Below are positions 12,424 through 23,186 of a stretch of 64,000 nucleotides of DNA, piece by piece (position 1 is the stretch's first letter; each line of letters opens with the position of its first letter). The notes under the pieces are model-generated. The model worked only from the letters and a program-made list of their open reading frames with translations, was not told where the DNA came from and did not search any database. The translations under genes and the position numbers were made by a program. Origin of the DNA: Vitis vinifera (taxonomy: Eukaryota; Streptophyta; Magnoliopsida; Vitales; Vitaceae); the NCBI RefSeq assembly GCF_030704535.1, contig NC_081807.1, positions 3,079,001 through 3,143,000 of the forward strand. The letters run 5' to 3'.

Positions 12424-12859
12424 TTTTTTTTTGATAGGCAAACACACAACAAAAATATATTAGAAAAGGGTGCCTTGAGGCTGACCCAAGCATACAGGAT
12501 GTATACAAGAAGCGCCAATAGTCACAAAAAGAGAAAGAAATACAATACCAGCCCTCAACTAGCGCCTAGCCAATCAAAAAAATTGATCAAAGGAAGAGGA
12601 CCATCATTTACAACCGATTTAGTCCACAGCCAAAGATTACAAACAAAAGAATTCTTCAACCTATGAATTGATAACTCTTCATTATCAAAAACTATCATGT
12701 TTCTTTCCTTCCAAACCGCCCAAAAAATGCACAACGGGGCTGCGTTCCACACCTTCCTACGCTTCTTGCCCAACTTAAAGCCACTCCAACCACTAAGAGT
12801 ATCTCTAACCGAAGAAGGGAGGACCCAAGTAACACCAACAGAGCAAACAATAACTCCCA
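12424..12859 (-). mobile_element. 5'-truncated LINE insertion
   Basis: Read on the minus strand, this encodes the zinc-binding C-terminal end of a LINE reverse transcriptase (KVWNAAPLCIFWAVWKERN, then NSFVCNLWLW) and ends in a TATC-poly(A) tail, seen on plus as poly(T)-gatagg. It is bounded by 11-bp direct repeats (taaggcaactt at about 12413-12423 and 12860-12870). The clean duplications suggest a fairly recent insertion into the pseudogene intron. Confidence 0.85.
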
Positions 12860-14021
12860 TAAGGCAACTTATAACTTATTCTGACTAAAATTCATTATAA
12901 TTTGTCAAACAAATTCTCGAAACAGCTGTGCTGGAGCATACATGAAAATATAACTTAATCTGCATTGAGAGTCAATATTCTGACAATATTGATTAAAAAC
13001 ATAACATATTAGTAACATCTAACACACATGATACACATAATTTTACTTTTTTCTTTATTTGCAAACACATTAGATCTTTTCTATTAATTTAAAAGATCCA
13101 GAAGGATGAGATGTCCTTCCACAATATACAACTCTGATCAACAAAAGAGAATAGACTCCTTAACAAGGAACCTGCAAGCTAAGCAGCCAAAAAAAGGTTA
13201 CAAAAAACTGAAGCAATACTTGGACAACCACTAATAACGTAAAGAGGCCATTAATCTCCAACAAAAAATACCAACTTCTTTGCTCCTATTTTAGCTAGTC
13301 GATATGCCACTTGATTAACAACGTGATGAACCTGACCAATGGAGCATCCCATTTTTGTAATGATATAAAATATTTGGCAGTCACCTGTCAAGCCTCCATG
13401 GACCTCTTTCCTTTTTAGCCACCCATGAGATTTTTTATTTTTTATTTTTTTATAGTGAAGTGTGAAACCTCTTTCCTCTTTACTCTTTCCCTTTTAGCCA
13501 CCCATTAGATGACTAATAGAATCACCCTCCACCACAAAGTTAGACAAGCCCAAAGCTTTAGTTTGCATGAGGCCCTCCAATAGTGTTACCACCTCAGCCT
13601 CAATAGCAAAACTCTTACCTGCAAGTTTAGAGTAGGCTTTGATTATTGAACCTTGATGATATCTAATAACTCAACCAATTCCAAATTGCCCCATGTCACC
13701 CAAAGAGTATCCATCAAAGTTCAACTTGACTAGTCTTTTGATCAATGATGACGATACTTGAGAGTTCTTCTCAACCAACCTCCCTGCCTTGCATACAAGA
13801 TGCTAATCTAGCAACATAAGGCTCAAGAGGGTGCCTTTTAAGGCTTAACTAGTAGAGATACAAAGCAAGATGAAGAATAAAACAAGTCCCAAACTGTATC
13901 TACTATCCTCTTGAACATCTTAGAAAATCCTTGTATTTCTTTCCCGTCATATTGACCAAATCAAACTAAGGCCAGCAATACCCATAGAACCTTTCCTCTA
14001 ATGTGACCCCCAAAACACTAA

Positions 14022-14255
14022 TAGTGCATTTGGTAGGTGGGAATAAGAATGGAAATAGGATAGGAATGGAGGTGAATCATAATACCATATAGAAGAGAGA
14101 AATTAAAATCCTAACAAGAGTGGGATTAGATTTCCATAATCATAAATTTTTTTATTCTTATTCCTATTTTAAAAAACAATCCAAACACATTAATGAATGA
14201 GAATGGAATTGATTTCCCATTTGATTCTCTATTTTAGTGTTCCAAACATGGCCTA
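14022..14255. mobile_element. hAT-like MITE inside the LINE
   Basis: The left end tagtgcatttgg and the right end ccaaacatggccta form imperfect inverted ends around about 230 bp with no coding potential. The interior (gggaataagaatggaaatagg against tgagaatggaattgatttccc) also shows loose inverted symmetry. It splits the minus-strand LINE. No exact 8-bp target duplication was seen. Confidence 0.6.
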
Positions 14256-14826
14256 AAGAAAATGGTCATCATCTCTACCACCATTCATGGTGGAACCCAA
14301 TCTATTCCAACAAGGCTGAATATATTATGCCATAAACCATATCAACTGAGCAATAAGGAAAAAAATGATAAGTTGATTCACTAATTTCCTTACACATGAT
14401 GCACCACTCTGAGGACAAAGAGATTTGAGAGGCCTTCGCTTTTAAAGCATATCATTGATCTTAACCCTCTTATTAGCCACAAGCTATGCAAAAGTCTTTA
14501 CTTTAAGAGGGGTTTTAGATTTCCAAATGAAATTAGTTGGAGCGAAAAGGACAAAGGTGGATAGATGAATGTGAAAGGGCTTTGAAGAAAGAACTATGAA
14601 CAAGCTTGAAGAGATCGAACTCTCACATCAATATAGGAAGGTGATAGGTGCACATAGGCTGTATAAAACATCATATTTAATTCCTCAATTTCTTGGTAAA
14701 TGAGATTTTAGGAAAAGTCAAAATTCTTAGATGGTAAGGAGGGATAAAAACAATGGAAATAGAGGACTCTCTTGACTTCACCACTTTTAAAGGATTTAGG
14801 TATCAAATATGAAAGGGTAAATCACC

Positions 14827-14915
14827 TTGCAGGGCAGTCAACACCCCGAGATTTAGATCCCCATGGAGAGTCCTAAGGGTTTGGCAAGTTCTTTGGTTAT
14901 CAAAAAAAAATAAAA
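14827..14915. mobile_element. 89-bp SINE-like or truncated LINE insertion
   Basis: The insert ends ctttggttatc followed by A-rich sequence and is flanked by 18-bp near-identical direct repeats (atgaaagggtaaatcacc at 14809-14826, atgaaaaggtaaatcacc at 14916-14933). It has no coding potential. Its 3' end matches the TATC-A tails of LINE fragments elsewhere in the window, so it probably used the same enzyme. Confidence 0.7.
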
Positions 14916-16039
14916 ATGAAAAGGTAAATCACCACACCAAGTATCTTCCCAAAAGTGAATCTTTAAACAATCACCCATAGAGAATTAAGTGAATAAAAAA
15001 ATATCAAATAAGATTCAAGCAATAACCTTGGAGGGTTGTAACAACAATGTTAGCATCCCAACCAATAGAATGCGGCCAAAAGAAATTCGAAATGATCTAA
15101 TGCCATAAAGCATTTTTCTTTCAAGGAAACCTCCACAACCACTTCCCTATTTCACTCTTGAATTTACACTCAAGGTCTCATCCAACAAAATTATCTCCGT
15201 TTCCTTCCCCCACTCCCAACTAGAAAAAATCCCTCTACAATTGTTTAGTCCTCAAAGCCACTTTAATCGAAACTTTGAAAGTTGATAGGAAAAAAATGAG
15301 AATAAAAGACAAACATAAGTTCACAAGAGTTATTCTATCAGCAAAAGATAAATTGTCTCCCTTCCAACTATCTAACCATTTGGGAATCTTTTTTATAATT
15401 AGGATCCTAAAAGTAAACAACTCTTAGGTTCCCTCCGAATGGGAGACCTAAAGAGGATATGGACCACTCAAACATCCCATAACATAAAAAGGAAGCTAAA
15501 TCATGAACTTGCTCTTGATTCATATTGATACCTAGCAAAGTGCTTTTATCTAAATTTATCTTGAGCCCAAAGACTTACCTGAACACCATCAAAATTGGTT
15601 TTAGGTTTTGCAATTTGAGTGGCCTAGCTTGAGGGAAGAAAATTGTTTCATTTACAAATTGTAAATGGGTAATCCTCACTTTAGATCTACCAATTAAAAA
15701 GTCCTCTAAGAACCCACACTACTTTGCTCTCAATATTAATCTACTCAAGATATTAGCCACTAACGTGAAAAGAAAGGGAAATAGTGGGCTGCTCTGTCTT
15801 AAGCCCCTAGATACCTTAACCCATCCTCTAGCACACTCATTAATTAACATAACAAAATTATATGTCGAGAAGCATCCACATATCCAACATCTCCATCCCA
15901 CTGCAAAACCTTTTCTAAGACATGATTTAAAAAATCTCATTCCATATGGTTATAACCTTTTTCAAAATCAATCTTAAAGACCGCTCATTATTCTCTTGAA
16001 CATGTATTCTCATCTACCACTTTATCGGTCAATAATACT

Positions 16040-16760
16040 ACAACTAGAATTTGTATACCTTCAATGAATGCTCTAGAACTTCGAGGGAAGATTATGGAGT
16101 GGGTCTTTGGAAGGCTATCAGGAATGGGTGGAAGGAGTTTCACAAAAAGGGTTGTTTTTAGGGTATGGAATGGCAAGAGGGTGAGATTTTGGAAGGATAG
16201 TTGGTGTGGAGAGGATTCCTTGAAGGAGGCTTTCCCAATGGTAGACTAATTGTGGGAGCAGTTTGGTGAAGTGGGCTATTGGAATCTAGTTTTCACAAGA
16301 CATAATAATGATTGGGAAATAGAAGAGATGGAAGCTTTTTTTAGAAGGTTGCAAGGTCAAGTGATTAGAAGGGGGGTTGAGGATGTCATGCCTTGGCAGG
16401 TGTCAAAGAAAGGCCTCTTTACAGTTAAATTCTTTTATTCCTTCCTCGCAATTTGCAATGCTAGTGTGTTCACTTCAGGCATTGTGTGAAACCCTTAGGT
16501 CTTGAAGAGGGCTAGCTTTTTTGCTTGGAAAGTTGTACGGGAAGAATTCTATCTTTGGATTAGCTAAAAAGGAGGGGTTAGTGTTTATTGGGCAGATGTT
16601 ACTTGTGAAAAGGAGATGAGGTATTAGTAAATCATATGCTTTTTCACTATCCCAAGGCAGTCATGCTTTGGCAGCATATTTTCACTTTTTTTGGTGTTCA
16701 ATGGGTGATGTCATCTTGTTGGAAAACCGAAACTAATATGGAAAGAAATAACTTTGTAAA
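16040..16760 (+). mobile_element. LINE C-terminal fragment, opposite orientation
   Basis: Plus-strand frames at 16064-16249 and 16250-16489 read as the post-RT region of a plant LINE (KRVRFWKDSWCGEDSLKEAFP, then NDWEIEEMEAFFRRLQGQ and MPWQVSKKGLFTVKFFY). The reading continues through stops to FFAWKVV at about 16530. It is inverted relative to the LINE pieces on both sides, so it is a separate insertion or the result of an inversion. Confidence 0.75.
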
Positions 16761-16914
16761 GCTGTAAATTATTTATTAGTTGTCAATCTTTGTATTTTTA
16801 GAAAAGTAATTGTTAGGAGTTATTCTTTCCTTTTAATCAGTGATTTAGTTTCCTAATTTGAAGGATTTGTATATGCTGTAAACTCTGTAAAAGAATAATC
16901 TCAATGAAAGAAAA

Positions 16915-17480
16915 TTATTCCCGTGAAACCCTATCCTTCAACTCATCTTCAGTTAGGGATGTCACAATTAGTTGGCATGGTGCCTTTGTAGGGAAGAAAA
17001 GGAAGAAGGTGTAGAGAGTAGCTAATTTGTGCTTATTTTGGACCTTATGGAAAAAGAGGAATTGAAGAGCCTTCGATGATTCCCAATTGGCAGACCAAGC
17101 TAATGCAACCCTTGAAGCCAAGATGAAGTAACCACACATTTTCAAACCTAAAAGGACTCAGCCCCTACTTAAAAGCATTGGTATTCAATACTAAAGGGCA
17201 ATGATATGAGATAGGGCAGTGTAAAGTTTCTTAAAGACTGTGCGGGAAACTACCTTCTTCCCAATCCATGGAAAACAAAAACCTATCCAACCTCTTGCAA
17301 ACAAGGAACTCTCAGAGGTTTAACCAAGAGGTATTACTAAATGGGGGATCAATTAACTCACACTCTATAATAAGATTATCAAACTCCCCCATGCTCAGAG
17401 TTATCCTAGAACCCCTGGGCTCTTCCAGTAACATTAAAATCTCCTCCAACAGCACCTCAGGAAGAGGTTAATCCAAAAAG
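16915..17480 (-). mobile_element. LINE endonuclease-domain fragment
   Basis: The minus strand reads RGSRITLSMGEFDNLI, ECELIDPP and then VCKRLDRFLFSMDWEE, the typical order of the apurinic-like endonuclease domain of plant LINEs. A piece nearer the RT end follows at 17145-16915. Stops and frameshifts break it. It may be the 5' part of the LINE body at 13.1-16.0 kb, separated by the inverted fragment. Confidence 0.7.
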
Positions 17481-17893
17481 GTCTGATATCTCTTTCATTG
17501 ATCATAGACCGAAGAAAGCAAAAAAAAAAAATTATATCTTCGCTATGCAGGGACAATTGGACTGAAATTTAAAAAGTTTTACATTTGAAGAGAGAAAAAA
17601 CATCAAACATCAAAGGAGTATGTGCTTAATGCAGAAAGCTCTGATTAAGGGTCACCCACTCCAGAGTTTTAATAAAAGTACCCTCACTGCAGAAGGTAAG
17701 GTTTCATGTCCCCAAGATATCAACGTATAATTTAAGACAATTTTGAAAGCCATCAATTTTGAAAGATAAACTTCAATACAATTCTTGCATTGAAAAAACA
17801 ATTCCCTTAAATTATATATATTTCACCAAGCCTCATCTATCTTTACTGTCAAGGCTTGCTGATTTACCAATCCAGTTTCAATCAGTTACATTC
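17481..17893. other. unassigned sequence before the Copia element
   Basis: AT-rich, apparently non-coding intron sequence of the CHR35-like pseudogene. I see nothing specific in it. Confidence 0.3.
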
Positions 17894-17898
17894 AAAAG

Positions 17899-18099
17899 TG
17901 AAGAATTTCTGAACTCCTTTATTGATAATGAATCGGTACACACCATACACATATATATACACAAATGACTGAATAAGAAACAATCAATCTAGCTTAATTC
18001 TCTCCTAAAATTAGGAAACTAAATCATAAGGAAATATCCTAAATGATCTCTCCTTTTTTATTCCTAAATTAAAGTCCTAACTTTGGCATTATTTCAACA
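17899..18099 (-). repeat. 3' LTR of the Copia element
   Basis: A 201-bp repeat that begins tg and ends ca on the plus strand. It is identical to the other LTR except for t versus c at its tenth base (gaatttctg here, gaattcctg in the 5' LTR). Confidence 0.96.
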
Positions 18100-18110
18100 C
18101 TCCCCCTCAA
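18100..18110 (-). other. polypurine tract of the Copia element
   Basis: Minus-strand ttgagggggag abuts the 3' LTR directly, the usual site for plus-strand DNA priming. It overlaps the end of the polyprotein frame. Confidence 0.85.
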
Positions 18111-21100
18111 GCTGGAGAATATATATCATATAATCCCAGCTTGCAAGTTAAGTCTTCGAAGTTAGGCCTAGGTAAAGCTTTGGTGAGGATGTCTGCGGTT
18201 TGGTGCTTGGTAGGAACATAGTTTAATTTGACCGTCTCACTAGTCACCTTCTCTGTGATAAAGTGTCTGTCAATCTCAACATGCTTGGTCCTGTCATGAT
18301 GCACGGGGTTCTTTGCTATGCTTATAGCTGCCTGATTATCACACATCATCAGAATTGGAGATGAACTCGTTTGTCCCAGTTCACTAAGAACCCTTTTTAT
18401 CCAAATCCCTTCACAGATTCCCTGTGCAAGAGCTCTGTACTCAGCTTCTGCACTACTTTTGGCTACAACTGATTGCTTCTTACTCCTCCAGGTAACAAGA
18501 TTTCCCCAGACAAAAGAACAATATCCGGAAGTGGACCGCCTGTCAATGATGTTTCCTGCCCAATCCGCATCTGAGTATACTTCAGTGTCACGGTTCTCTG
18601 TCTTTCTGAAGAATAGGCCTTTCCCTGGTGTCATTTTTAAATATCTAAGAATCCTGTAGACTGCTTCCATGTGTTCCTCAGTGGGGCTGTGCATGAATTG
18701 ACTTACAGCACTCACTGCAAAGCCAATATCTGGCCGAGTGTGTGAGAGATAAATCAAGCGCCCGACAAGCCGCTGATATCTCCCCCTGTCTACCGGTGTA
18801 CTTTCTTTCTCGATACCAAGTTTCTTCTGACTATCCATAGGAGTATCAATTGGTTTGCATCCAAGCATACCGGTCTCCTTAAGAAGATCGAGTATGTATT
18901 TTCTTTGAGAGACTACGATTCCTTTCCTTGATCTAGCCACTTCCATACCAAGGAAATATTTCAAATTTCCAAGGTCTTTAACTTCAAACTCTTCTGACAA
19001 ATACTTCTTCAAATTCTGTAACTCCCCCATATCATTTCCAGATAGAATAATATCATCGACATAGACTATCAATATGGCCAATTTCCCGGCATGAGATTTC
19101 TTGACAAATAGAGTATGATCAGTCTGACCTTGTTTGTAGCCCAGCTTCAGGACTGCTTTTGTGAATCTATCAAACCAGGCTCGAGGAGATTGTTTAAGGT
19201 CGTACAATGATTTTTGGAGTTTGCAAACCTGATTCTTTGCCATACTTTCTTCGAAACCAGGTGGTATTTCCATGTAGACTTCCTCTTCTAGGTCCCCATT
19301 TAGAAACGCATTTTTTATGTCCAGTTGTTGCAAGCACCAATCTTGATTGACAGCCAATGAGAGAAGGATCCTGATAGTGTTCAGTTTTGCAACAGGAGCA
19401 AAAGTCTCCTGATAGTCTATCCCATAGGATTGTGTAAACCCTCTAGCTACCAAACGAGCCTTGAATCTTTCGACTGATCCATCTGCTTTGTATTTTATGG
19501 TGAAAATCCACTTGCACCCCACAGGCCTCTTCCCAACCGGCAAATCTGTGATAGTCCACGTCCCATTCTTCTCAAGTGCATCAATCTCATCTTGTACTGC
19601 CTTCTTCCATTCTGAAATTTTTAATGCCTCTTGTATTGTGTTGGGAACCTGAGTATCATCAAGAGAAGTAGCAAATGCTCTGTAAGATGGTGATAACCCT
19701 TCATACGTAACATAATTCCCAATTGGATGATCTGTACATCTCCTAACACCCTTCCTCAATGCAATTGGCAAAGTAGAATCATCAATGCTGGGAATTAACA
19801 ACTCTCCAGCCCTATCCTCACCTATGTTCTCTTCAGGAAGACTTGAATTGGAGTCAATATATTGGCCACATGTTGACTGTGATCCGTGCTCTAATTCCTG
19901 TCTTTTCCTCCTCCTGATGTAAACTTGTAAATTCTCATTAGCAAGTTGTGGGGCTATAGGTTGAATAGGCATGGGAGACTGGATGGTCACGGGAGAAGGA
20001 ACATTTGTGTGCTGGGCTGGCTGAACTGATGGCGGCATGGGTGTGGACAACTCAGTGGGCGCGAATTGGGAAGGATTTGGTGACTCTGAGTGAAAAGAAG
20101 GTACACCATCAAGAAAAGACTCCCAAACTTGATGTTCATTCATGCTCTCCCCCTGAACATGAGATTTGGGATAGAAGAAGACATGTTCAAAGAAAGAGAC
20201 GTCCATGGTGGTGTAAAATCTTTTGTTGGTTGGAGAATAGCATTTGTACCCTTTTTGGGTTGGAGAATACCCTAGAAAAATGCACTTATTTGCTCGAGGA
20301 GCAAATTTGCTACGATTTTGAGGATACACATGAACGAATGCCGTACAACCAAATACTTTGAGTGGTAAATCAGAAGAGGCGGCATGGGTGTGAGGAAACT
20401 GTTTTAAGAAAAGTTGACGTGGGGATTGAAAGGTAAGCACTCTGGATGGCATACGGTTAATCAAATAGGTAGCTGTGAGAATAGCTTCCCCCCAGAAATA
20501 GTTTGGAACATTAGAGGAAAACATAAGGCACCGGGCAACCTCCAAGAGATGTCTATTCTTGCGTTCGGCCACCCCATTTTGTTGTGGGGTGTCAACGCAA
20601 GAACTTATGTGGATAATGCCATGATTTTGAAGATAAGTACTGAGACTACTAGTAAAGTATTCCTTTGCATTATCTGACTTGAGGACTTGTATTTTGGAAT
20701 TGAATTGATTTTGAACCATACGATTGAAGGTTTGAAAAATGTGCCCGACCTCTGACTTTTCTTTCATAAGGAAAACCCATGTTACCCGAGTATGATCATC
20801 AACAAATGTCACAAACCATCGAGTGCCAGAAATATTTTTTATCCGGGAGGGACCCCACACATCACTATGTACTAGAGAGAAAACAGTCGAAGGTTTGTAT
20901 GGGATTTGAGGATATACTGTTCTAGTATGCTTTGCAAACTGACAAATTTCACAGTGATAAGATGCTGGATTTTTATTGATAAATAATCTGGGAAACAATT
21001 TTGCAAGGTAAACAAAGCTAGGATGACCAAGGCGATAGTGTAACATTATAATCTCACTATCTTTATTGACCTTAGAATTTGACACAGAATTGAAAGACTC

Positions 21101-22597
21101 TGACATACTCTGAGACTGTACGCAACTTGCTTGAGAGACTTGGTTGGAGAATTGGCCACATGAAAGGAGGTAGAGCCCGGAACACAGTTCAGCACTGCCA
21201 ATCATCTTCCCCGATTTCAAGTCCTGAAAAACACACAAGTTTGGATAGAATTTAGTAACACATTGGAGATCATGAGCCAATTTGCTAATGGACAAAAGAT
21301 TGCAATCCAAGTTTGGAACATGGAGGACAGAGTCAAGATATAAGTCTTTAGTAAGTTTTATAGAACCTGTCCCGGCAATTTTTGACTTTGAACCATCAGC
21401 AATATGGACGGATGAATGACCATTACTTGGCTTGTAATTTTGAAGAATGGCAGCATCTCCTGTCATGTGATCAGAAGCACCTGTGTCTACTATCCACGGC
21501 CTCATTCCTCCTCGATTAGCAGTGAAGGCTACACCGGTAGTACTGCCACTGCCAACTTGGCTTAATAATTTCTGTAGCATCTCCATCTGCTCTTTGTTGA
21601 ATGGACTCGGCTCGGGAACAGAGGTGCTCTCAGAGTTGGCAGCCACGTGTGCTCTGCCATCTCTGTCAAACCGTGGCTTTGGTTTCCAATCAGCAGGTTT
21701 GCCATGAAGTTTCCAGCAAGTCTCCTTATAATGGCCTGGTTTCTTACAATAATCACACCAAGGCCTATCCCGTTTCTGACGATCTCCACCACTACTATTA
21801 AATGACCGAGCCGCAAGGGCAGAGGCATCCAATGTTGGGGCAGGTTGCTCTTTTGATCCCATCATCACTTTCTTTCTACTTTCTTCACGTCTAACCTCTG
21901 AAAAAGCCTCCCTGAGACTTGGCAGGGGTTTAATGCCCATGATTCGGCCTCTAACATCATCCAATTCCCTGTTTAGTCCTAGGAAGAACTTGAACAGTCT
22001 CTTTTGTTCCACAATTTGCCTGTATGTTGCTGCATCATCCGAACATTTCCATGAGTGAGTCTCAAATAAGTCAAGTTGCTGCCAATACCTTGTGAGTGTG
22101 TTGTAATACTGAGTAACTGACTGCTCTCCTTGGCGGAAGTCATGTAGAGCTGATTCAACCTGAAACAGTTCTGAAGTATTTTCAGAACTTGAGTAAGTTT
22201 CTTTGGCTGCATCCCATATGTCCTTTGCAGTCCCAAACAGCAAGAAATTTTCGCCTATGTCATTGTTCATGGAATTGATAAGCCATGACATGATCATGCT
22301 GTTTTCAATCTTCCACTTCCTGAAACCCGGTTCTGTAGTTTCTGGCATGACTGCTTCTCCAGTGAGGTACTCATCCTTTCCTTTACCGCAAATGAACAGC
22401 AACACAGATTGTGACCACTGTAAATAGTTATGGCCATTTAATTTGTGTCCTGTGATGAGAATAGGAGAGGAATCATTGCCACCAAGGTTTGGAATTTCAG
22501 ATCTGCCCCCTGATTCTGGTGACGTGACGCTGGATACTTGTGATGATGCCATTCCGTATTTTGTCATGGACCGGAAAGGTAGAAGAACACTTTTCAA
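18107..22597 (-). CDS. Copia gag-pol polyprotein
   Basis: A single 1,496-codon frame. Positions are approximate. A gag region (NYLQWSQSV near residue 58) is followed by a zinc knuckle near 278-292 (CDYCKKPGHYKETC) and an aspartic protease near 368 (IVDTGASDHM). A pre-integrase motif lies near 520 (LHYRLGHPS), then the integrase zinc residues (CEICQFAKH) and catalytic core (HSDVWGP, SDNAKEYF, PQQNGVAERKNR). Reverse transcriptase spans about 1000-1240 (KARLVARGFTQ, YVDDIILSGND near 1177) and RNase H about 1345-1460 (YSDADWAG, SSAEAEYRAL, CDNQAAISIAKNP). The polyprotein copies the element through an RNA intermediate in virus-like particles. Translation may start at Met1 or at a later in-frame Met (16). 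No internal stop or frameshift was seen. Confidence 0.96.
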   Translation of the reverse strand: MKSVLLPFRSMTKYGMASSQVSSVTSPESGGRSEIPNLGGNDSSPILITGHKLNGHNYLQWSQSVLLFICGKGKDEYLTGEAVMPETTEPGFRKWKIENSMIMSWLINSMNNDIGENFLLFGTAKDIWDAAKETYSSSENTSELFQVESALHDFRQGEQSVTQYYNTLTRYWQQLDLFETHSWKCSDDAATYRQIVEQKRLFKFFLGLNRELDDVRGRIMGIKPLPSLREAFSEVRREESRKKVMMGSKEQPAPTLDASALAARSFNSSGGDRQKRDRPWCDYCKKPGHYKETCWKLHGKPADWKPKPRFDRDGRAHVAANSESTSVPEPSPFNKEQMEMLQKLLSQVGSGSTTGVAFTANRGGMRPWIVDTGASDHMTGDAAILQNYKPSNGHSSVHIADGSKSKIAGTGSIKLTKDLYLDSVLHVPNLDCNLLSISKLAHDLQCVTKFYPNLCVFQDLKSGKMIGSAELCSGLYLLSCGQFSNQVSQASCVQSQSMSESFNSVSNSKVNKDSEIIMLHYRLGHPSFVYLAKLFPRLFINKNPASYHCEICQFAKHTRTVYPQIPYKPSTVFSLVHSDVWGPSRIKNISGTRWFVTFVDDHTRVTWVFLMKEKSEVGHIFQTFNRMVQNQFNSKIQVLKSDNAKEYFTSSLSTYLQNHGIIHISSCVDTPQQNGVAERKNRHLLEVARCLMFSSNVPNYFWGEAILTATYLINRMPSRVLTFQSPRQLFLKQFPHTHAASSDLPLKVFGCTAFVHVYPQNRSKFAPRANKCIFLGYSPTQKGYKCYSPTNKRFYTTMDVSFFEHVFFYPKSHVQGESMNEHQVWESFLDGVPSFHSESPNPSQFAPTELSTPMPPSVQPAQHTNVPSPVTIQSPMPIQPIAPQLANENLQVYIRRRKRQELEHGSQSTCGQYIDSNSSLPEENIGEDRAGELLIPSIDDSTLPIALRKGVRRCTDHPIGNYVTYEGLSPSYRAFATSLDDTQVPNTIQEALKISEWKKAVQDEIDALEKNGTWTITDLPVGKRPVGCKWIFTIKYKADGSVERFKARLVARGFTQSYGIDYQETFAPVAKLNTIRILLSLAVNQDWCLQQLDIKNAFLNGDLEEEVYMEIPPGFEESMAKNQVCKLQKSLYDLKQSPRAWFDRFTKAVLKLGYKQGQTDHTLFVKKSHAGKLAILIVYVDDIILSGNDMGELQNLKKYLSEEFEVKDLGNLKYFLGMEVARSRKGIVVSQRKYILDLLKETGMLGCKPIDTPMDSQKKLGIEKESTPVDRGRYQRLVGRLIYLSHTRPDIGFAVSAVSQFMHSPTEEHMEAVYRILRYLKMTPGKGLFFRKTENRDTEVYSDADWAGNIIDRRSTSGYCSFVWGNLVTWRSKKQSVVAKSSAEAEYRALAQGICEGIWIKRVLSELGQTSSSPILMMCDNQAAISIAKNPVHHDRTKHVEIDRHFITEKVTSETVKLNYVPTKHQTADILTKALPRPNFEDLTCKLGLYDIYSPA

Positions 22598-23174
22598 GGC
22601 ACGTGCAGGGACTGGAGTTGAGAAAAAATAGCCGAAGGACGCCGGAAAATCTGATCAGAGGGCCCGCGGAAGCAAAAGAACCCCAAAAGAGGCACGTGCA
22701 GGGCTCGGATTGCACAAACAGGTAGGAAGGGTGGCTGGTCGGCGTCAGGCGAGCCTGGAGGAGGAAGCGCGTCGCCGGAAAGTGGCTCACGCGCCCTCAC
22801 GCGCCGGCGCGTGAGATGCAGTCGCCGGCCGGAAAAACGCGCGTGGGCGGCGCGTGGATGGGTTTCTGGTTCCGGTGCTTTGGGACAAATTGGAGATCTC
22901 CTCCAGGCGCTCCTTGCGGTGTAGAAAAAAACCGTCGCCGTAAAGTTCGCCGGAAAAATTCGCCGGAAAAGTTGCCGGCGGTGAGTGTTTTCTGACGACT
23001 ATTCGACTGACTGGAAAGTGTTTTCTCCCTTGGCTCTGAGAACAGGGACTGATGGCCGGAATGAGAGAGAGAGAGAGAGATGATCGGATTGAGATATGGC
23101 CAGAAAGATTTGGCCGGAATGAGTGATGGCCTGAATAAGAGGTGGCCAGAAGGGATTAGGGTTTCAGAAAACTG
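22598..23174 (-). other. Copia 5' leader, unusually GC-rich
   Basis: Non-coding leader between the primer-binding site and the gag start. Its stretch at about 22740-22990 is dense in CG and gccgg repeats, unlike the AT-rich surroundings, and holds a 20-bp perfect palindrome at 22796-22815. A (GA)n run lies at about 23065-23081. The leader probably carries packaging or translation signals, which is inference. Confidence 0.7.
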
Positions 23175-23186
23175 GCTCTGATACCA
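23175..23186 (-). other. primer-binding site (initiator tRNA-Met type)
   Basis: Minus-strand tggtatcagagc lies immediately inside the 5' LTR. It matches the complement of the 3' end of plant initiator methionine tRNA, the usual Copia primer. Confidence 0.95.

Larger units (their letters stand above)
13070..15990 (-). mobile_element. degenerate LINE body: reverse transcriptase and RNase H
   Basis: Minus-strand reading gives a LINE-type reverse transcriptase piece at 15940-15719 (VSRGLRQSSPLFPFLFTLVANILSRL), continued at 15420-15235 (KIPKWLDSWKGDNLSFADRITLVN). A thumb/zinc-like region follows at about 15230-14900, and an RNase H-like piece at about 13700-13240 (SFAIEAEVVTLLEGL, SNFVVEGDS). Many stops and frameshifts make it inactive. 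It is itself interrupted by a MITE at 14022 and a SINE-like insertion at 14827, so it is older than both. Confidence 0.8.

Noticed and set aside
20005..20361. Long plus-strand frames opposite the Copia polyprotein
   Set aside because: They are shadows of the gag-pol frame, with no independent motif or splice context.
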